Shown here one piece after another: positions 61,039-64,000 of a stretch of DNA of 64,000 nt. Both the position numbers and the translations under genes were made by a program. Source of the stretch: DASSQJ01 sp963773655 (GTDB lineage: Bacteria > Actinomycetota > Actinomycetes > Actinomycetales > Dermatophilaceae); contig CAVZBX010000001.1 in assembly GCA_963773655.1 (NCBI GenBank), positions 248,001 to 312,000 of the forward strand, read 5' to 3'. Within the stretch, counting starts at the first letter, position 1; every line of letters begins with the position of its first letter. The notes beneath the pieces are model-generated. The model saw only the letters and a list, made by a program, of their open reading frames with translations, searched no databases and was not told where the DNA came from.

Positions 61039-61517
61039 GTGGGCGCCGGCTCGACCTGCCCACCGCCCCGGACACCCACCGACTGGGCGAGACCCTGGGA
61101 CGGATGCTGCGTGCCGGCGACCTCGTCGTCCTCACCGGTGCGCTCGGTGCCGGCAAGACGACGCTGGCCCAGGGCATCGGCGCGGGCCTCCGCGTGCGCG
61201 GACCGGTGACCTCACCGACGTTCGTCATCGCGCGCGTGCACCCGTCGACCGTGGGCGGCCCGCCGCTCGTGCACGTCGACGCCTACCGCCTGGGCGGGGC
61301 CCTCGAGCTCGACGACCTCGACCTCGACGCCACCGTGGAGGAGAGCGTCACCGTCGTCGAGTGGGGGCACGGGCTCGCCGAGGGACTGGCCGAGGACCGC
61401 CTCGAGGTGGTCCTCGACGCCGATCCCGACACCGAGGAGCGCTCGGCCGTCGTCACCGCGCTCGGCGGACGGTGGTCCGATGACGAGCTCGCCGGGCTGG
61501 GGGGTGTGCCGTGCTGA
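61035..61517 (+). CDS. tsaE: tRNA threonylcarbamoyladenosine biosynthesis ATPase TsaE
   Basis: The 160-residue ATPase has Walker A GALGAGKTT at 35-43, SPTFVIARVH and HVDAYRL, then VVEWGHGL. It supports the TsaB-TsaD complex that makes t6A37 in ANN-decoding tRNAs. GTG overlaps the hydrolase stop, and its own end overlaps tsaB by 7 bp. Confidence 0.94.
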   Translation: MSGRRLDLPTAPDTHRLGETLGRMLRAGDLVVLTGALGAGKTTLAQGIGAGLRVRGPVTSPTFVIARVHPSTVGGPPLVHVDAYRLGGALELDDLDLDATVEESVTVVEWGHGLAEGLAEDRLEVVLDADPDTEERSAVVTALGGRWSDDELAGLGGVPC

Positions 61518-62176
61518 TGCTGGCGATCGACACCTCCACGTCGGTGGTCGGGGCGGCGGTGCTGAGCGACGGCGCCGAACCGGTCACCGCCTGCACCGAG
61601 GGCCCCCGGGCGCAGACCGAGCTGCTCGCCCCGCTCGTCCGGCGGGTGCTCGACGATGCCGGGGTGGGCCCCGCGGACCTCACCGCCGTGGCCGTGGGTA
61701 CCGGGCCCGGTCCCTTCACCGGGCTGCGGGTCGGCATGGTCACCGCGGTGACGATGGGGTATGCGCTCGGGGTGCCGGTGCACGGCATCTGCAGCCTCGA
61801 CGTGCTCGCCGAGCAGGCGGCCGCGACGACGGAGGGCGAGCTGCTCGTCGCCACCGACGCCCGCCGCCGGGAGGTCTACTGGGCCCGCTACGAGGCGGCC
61901 GACGGGCAGGTGCACCGGCTCACCGAGCCGGCGGTCGACCGACCGGCGGACCTGCCCGACGACGTGCGCGCACTGCCCACCGCCGGCCGGGGACCGCTGC
62001 TCTACCCCGAGGTGCTCACCGGCGGGCTCGACTCCCCGGCCGTGCTCGACGTGGACCCGGCCGTGCTCGGGCGGGTGGTGCTGCGCCGGCTGGTGGAGGG
62101 CGTTCCCCTGCCGGTGGAGCCGCTCTACCTGCGCCGGCCGGACGCGCTGACGACCGCCGAGCGGGCGGGCCGGTGA
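61511..62176 (+). CDS. tsaB: tRNA threonylcarbamoyladenosine biosynthesis protein TsaB
   Basis: The 221-residue protein has the ASKHA N-terminal motif LAIDTSTSVVGAAVL and the family signature VGTGPGPFTGLRVGMVTA. TsaB is a scaffold paralogue of TsaD without its metal site. GTG lies inside tsaE, and the stop overlaps rimI by 4 bp. Confidence 0.94.
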   Translation: MLMLAIDTSTSVVGAAVLSDGAEPVTACTEGPRAQTELLAPLVRRVLDDAGVGPADLTAVAVGTGPGPFTGLRVGMVTAVTMGYALGVPVHGICSLDVLAEQAAATTEGELLVATDARRREVYWARYEAADGQVHRLTEPAVDRPADLPDDVRALPTAGRGPLLYPEVLTGGLDSPAVLDVDPAVLGRVVLRRLVEGVPLPVEPLYLRRPDALTTAERAGR

Positions 62177-62688
62177 GCACGGCCGTGGCCGGGCGCACGG
62201 GTGCAGTGGTCCGCCACGCCCGGTGGACCGACCTGCCGGCGCTCGCCTCGCTCGAGGCCGAGGTCTTCCCGGACGACGCGTGGTCGGAGCGCTCGTGGTG
62301 GGCCGAGCTCGCCGGACGTCCGCGCCGCGAGTACGTCGTGGCGGTGGCCGCCGACGGGTCGGGTGCCGTGCTCGGGTACGGCGGTCTCGACCACGGCGGC
62401 GACGTCTCCGACGTCATGACGGTCGTCGTCGCCCCCGGGGCCCGCGGCACCGGCACGGGGCGCCGGCTGCTCGACGAGCTCGAGGCCCGGGCCGCCGCCC
62501 GGGGGGCCGCCCACGTCATGCTGGAGGTGCGCGCCGACAACGAGGCCGCGCTCGGGCTCTACGAGGCGGCCGGGTACCGCGTGCTGAGCCGTCGCCGCGG
62601 GTACTACCAGCCGGGTGGGGTCGACGCCCTGGTCATGCGGAAGACCTTGCCCGACAGCGGTGGACGAGAGGAGCAGGTCGGTGGCTGA
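62173..62688 (+). CDS. rimI: Ribosomal-protein-alanine N-acetyltransferase RimI
   Basis: The 171-residue GNAT enzyme has the acetyl-CoA loop VVVAPGARGTGTGRRLLDEL, then MLEVRADNEAALGLYEAAGY. RimI acetylates the N-terminus of ribosomal protein S18 in E. coli and other N-termini in actinobacteria. GTG overlaps the tsaB stop and the stop overlaps tsaD by 8 bp. rimI between tsaB and tsaD is a conserved arrangement. Confidence 0.92.
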   Translation: MSTAVAGRTGAVVRHARWTDLPALASLEAEVFPDDAWSERSWWAELAGRPRREYVVAVAADGSGAVLGYGGLDHGGDVSDVMTVVVAPGARGTGTGRRLLDELEARAAARGAAHVMLEVRADNEAALGLYEAAGYRVLSRRRGYYQPGGVDALVMRKTLPDSGGREEQVGG

Positions 62689-63724
62689 CGAGCCCCTCGT
62701 CCTCGGCATCGAGACCTCGTGCGACGAGACCGGCGTCGGCCTGGTGCGCGGTGGGACGTTGCTGTTCGACGCCATCGCCAGCAGCGTCGACGAGCACGCC
62801 AGGTTCGGTGGCGTGGTGCCCGAGGTCGCCTCACGGGCGCACCTCGAGGCCATGGTGCCCACGATCGAGCGGGCCTGCCGTGAAGCGGGCGTCGCCCTCC
62901 GCGACGTCGACGCCGTCGCCGTGACCTCCGGGCCCGGGCTGGCCGGCGCGCTCATGGTGGGCGTCGCCTCGGCCAAGGCCCTGGCGCTCTCCCTCGGGGT
63001 GCCGCTGCACGGGGTCAACCACCTCGCGAGCCACGTGGCCGTCGACGTGGTCGAGCACGGGCCGCTGCCCGAGCCCACCCTCGCCCTGCTCGTCTCGGGC
63101 GGGCACTCGTCGCTGCTCCTCGTCCCCGACGTCACCTCCGACGTCCGCAGCCTGGGCTCGACCATCGACGACGCCGCCGGGGAGGCCTTCGACAAGGTGG
63201 CCCGCGTGCTCGGCCTGCCCTTCCCGGGCGGCCCGCACATCGACCGCGCAGCGCGTGACGGCGAGGTCGTCATCGACTTCCCGCGCGGGTTGACGAGCGG
63301 ACGCGACCTGGAGCGGCACCGCTTCGACTTCTCGTTCTCCGGGCTGAAGACCGCGGTGGCCCGGTGGGTGCAGGCCCGGGTGGACGCCGGTGAGACGGTG
63401 CCGGTCGCCGACGTCGCCGCGAGCTTCCAGGAGGCCGTCACCGACGTCCTCACCCGCAAGGCGGTGCTCGCGTGCCGGGAGAACGGCGTCGGCCACCTCC
63501 AGGTCGGGGGAGGGGTCGCGGCCAACTCACGGCTCCGGGCGATGGCCCGCGAGCGCTGCGACGCGGCCGGCATCGAGCTGCGCGTGCCCCGCCCCGCGCT
63601 GTGCACCGACAACGGCGCGATGGTCGCGGCGCTCGGGGCCCAGATGGTGCTCAAGGGCCGGCCGGCGTCCGACCTCGGCATCCCCGCAGACTCCTCGATG
63701 CCGGTCACCGAGGTCTCCGCCTGA
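62681..63724 (+). CDS. tsaD: tRNA N6-adenosine threonylcarbamoyltransferase TsaD
   Basis: The 347-residue enzyme transfers threonylcarbamoyl to A37 of tRNA. It has LGIETSCDETGVGLV, the metal histidines His114 and His118 in HGVNHLASH, LLVSGGHSSLL and the C-terminal CTDNGAMVA. GAGAGGAGCAGG precedes the GTG, inside rimI. It closes the tsaE-tsaB-rimI-tsaD string; TsaC is not in the window. Confidence 0.95.
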   Translation: MADEPLVLGIETSCDETGVGLVRGGTLLFDAIASSVDEHARFGGVVPEVASRAHLEAMVPTIERACREAGVALRDVDAVAVTSGPGLAGALMVGVASAKALALSLGVPLHGVNHLASHVAVDVVEHGPLPEPTLALLVSGGHSSLLLVPDVTSDVRSLGSTIDDAAGEAFDKVARVLGLPFPGGPHIDRAARDGEVVIDFPRGLTSGRDLERHRFDFSFSGLKTAVARWVQARVDAGETVPVADVAASFQEAVTDVLTRKAVLACRENGVGHLQVGGGVAANSRLRAMARERCDAAGIELRVPRPALCTDNGAMVAALGAQMVLKGRPASDLGIPADSSMPVTEVSA

Positions 63725-63842
63725 CGCGGTCCTGAGGAGCCGCGACGGCGGCCGGGGGCGGAGTGGGCAGGTGGCGGGAGGACCCAGCACCGGGTCGTCC
63801 AGGGCCGGACGGAGGTTGGGCCGAGCTGGTCATTTCGGGCCG

Positions 63843-63871
63843 TTGACGGCCTCCTACCCCGGGAGTAGACC
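63843..63871 (+). promoter_or_regulatory. Promoter of the last gene
   Basis: TTGACG (63843-63848) and TAGACC (63866-63871) are spaced by exactly 17 bases. The -35 box sits inside a palindrome GGCCG-TTGA-CGGCC (63838-63851). Confidence 0.55.
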
Positions 63872-63918
63872 TGTCAGGTTGGCCCCGCCGCGGGGCCAGG
63901 AGAGACAGGGCAGAGCAG

Positions 63919-64000
63919 ATGAGGAACTCGACACGCTCCAGGGGACTGGGAACCATCGCGATCGCAGGAGCGCTCGCGCTCTCGGCCGGGCCGGCGATCG
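63919..64000 (+). CDS. Secreted protein, N-terminal signal peptide only (truncated by window edge)
   Basis: The visible 27 codons read MRNSTRSRGLGTIAIAGALA and on through LSAGPAI: a basic start and a hydrophobic core ending in small residues, as in a Sec signal peptide. AGGAGAG lies about 15 bases upstream, a little far for a ribosome binding site. The mature protein lies outside the window, so no function can be given. Confidence 0.6.
   Translation, partial: MRNSTRSRGLGTIAIAGALALSAGPAI

Overview
The window is about 73% GC with strong G/C bias at third codon positions, many GTG starts and dense one-strand gene strings. It carries a mycothiol S-conjugate amidase (mca), a PhoH2-type PIN-PhoH protein, DUF501, DUF4307 and a CGNR zinc-finger regulator. 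Together these point to an actinomycete. A fructose PTS, the lack of mycolate genes and the general gene style suggest Micrococcales (for example an Intrasporangiaceae-like genus), but this is inference and the genus cannot be fixed from the sequence alone.

Layout. 1-2762: end of a fructose PTS permease, then HPr and enzyme I. 2925-22922: mostly housekeeping genes, with a HerA-like ATPase, glmU-prs, a CGNR regulator divergent from an EamA transporter, rplY, pth, a tyrosine autokinase, mfd, a lipoprotein, mazG, a pseudouridine catabolic pair (psuK-psuG), and eno-divIC-DUF501-ppx. Much of this order is also found around Rv1014c-Rv1026 of Mycobacterium tuberculosis (from memory). 22956-23576: an odd tRNA with a UAA anticodon but a short variable loop, a duplicated tRNA 3' end, and a tandem 120-bp hairpin repeat array. 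23706-33867: a Bax inhibitor-like membrane protein, thiolase, RidA, an SGNH hydrolase, a thioesterase, a methyltransferase, cystathionine beta-synthase and a dienoyl-CoA reductase-like flavoenzyme.

33870-40280 is an accessory stretch. It holds decayed IS110 and tyrosine-integrase genes, a TetR-regulated reductase/SDR pair with two clear operators, a dienelactone hydrolase-like gene and msrA. It splits cystathionine beta-synthase from cystathionine gamma-synthase, which lie close together in M. tuberculosis. 40757-54825 returns to conserved genes (metB, a MutL-type ATPase, a class V aminotransferase, AraC/VOC, an MFS transporter, greA, mca, trhA, a cis-prenyltransferase, phoH2, a secreted lytic-transglycosylase-like protein, coaA). 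54947-63724 is one strand of cell-wall and tRNA-modification genes: glmS, acpS, nnr, alr, an alpha/beta hydrolase, tsaE, tsaB, rimI, tsaD. The window ends in the signal peptide of a secreted protein.

Three themes cut across the window. First, at least fourteen genes have a TANNNT-like -10 hexamer ending 6 or 7 bases before the start codon and no ribosome binding site, which is the pattern of leaderless transcripts; the tRNA gene has the same spacing. Second, four otherwise complete genes are each broken by a single-base frameshift (15739-16271, 28365-29220, 34850-35705, 44431-45250), two of them in G/C homopolymers, so residual sequencing error must be weighed against real decay. Third, several intergenic regions carry operator-like palindromes or structured RNA, notably the rplY leader and the hairpin array after the tRNA. 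I found no CRISPR array, prophage or recognisable defence system.
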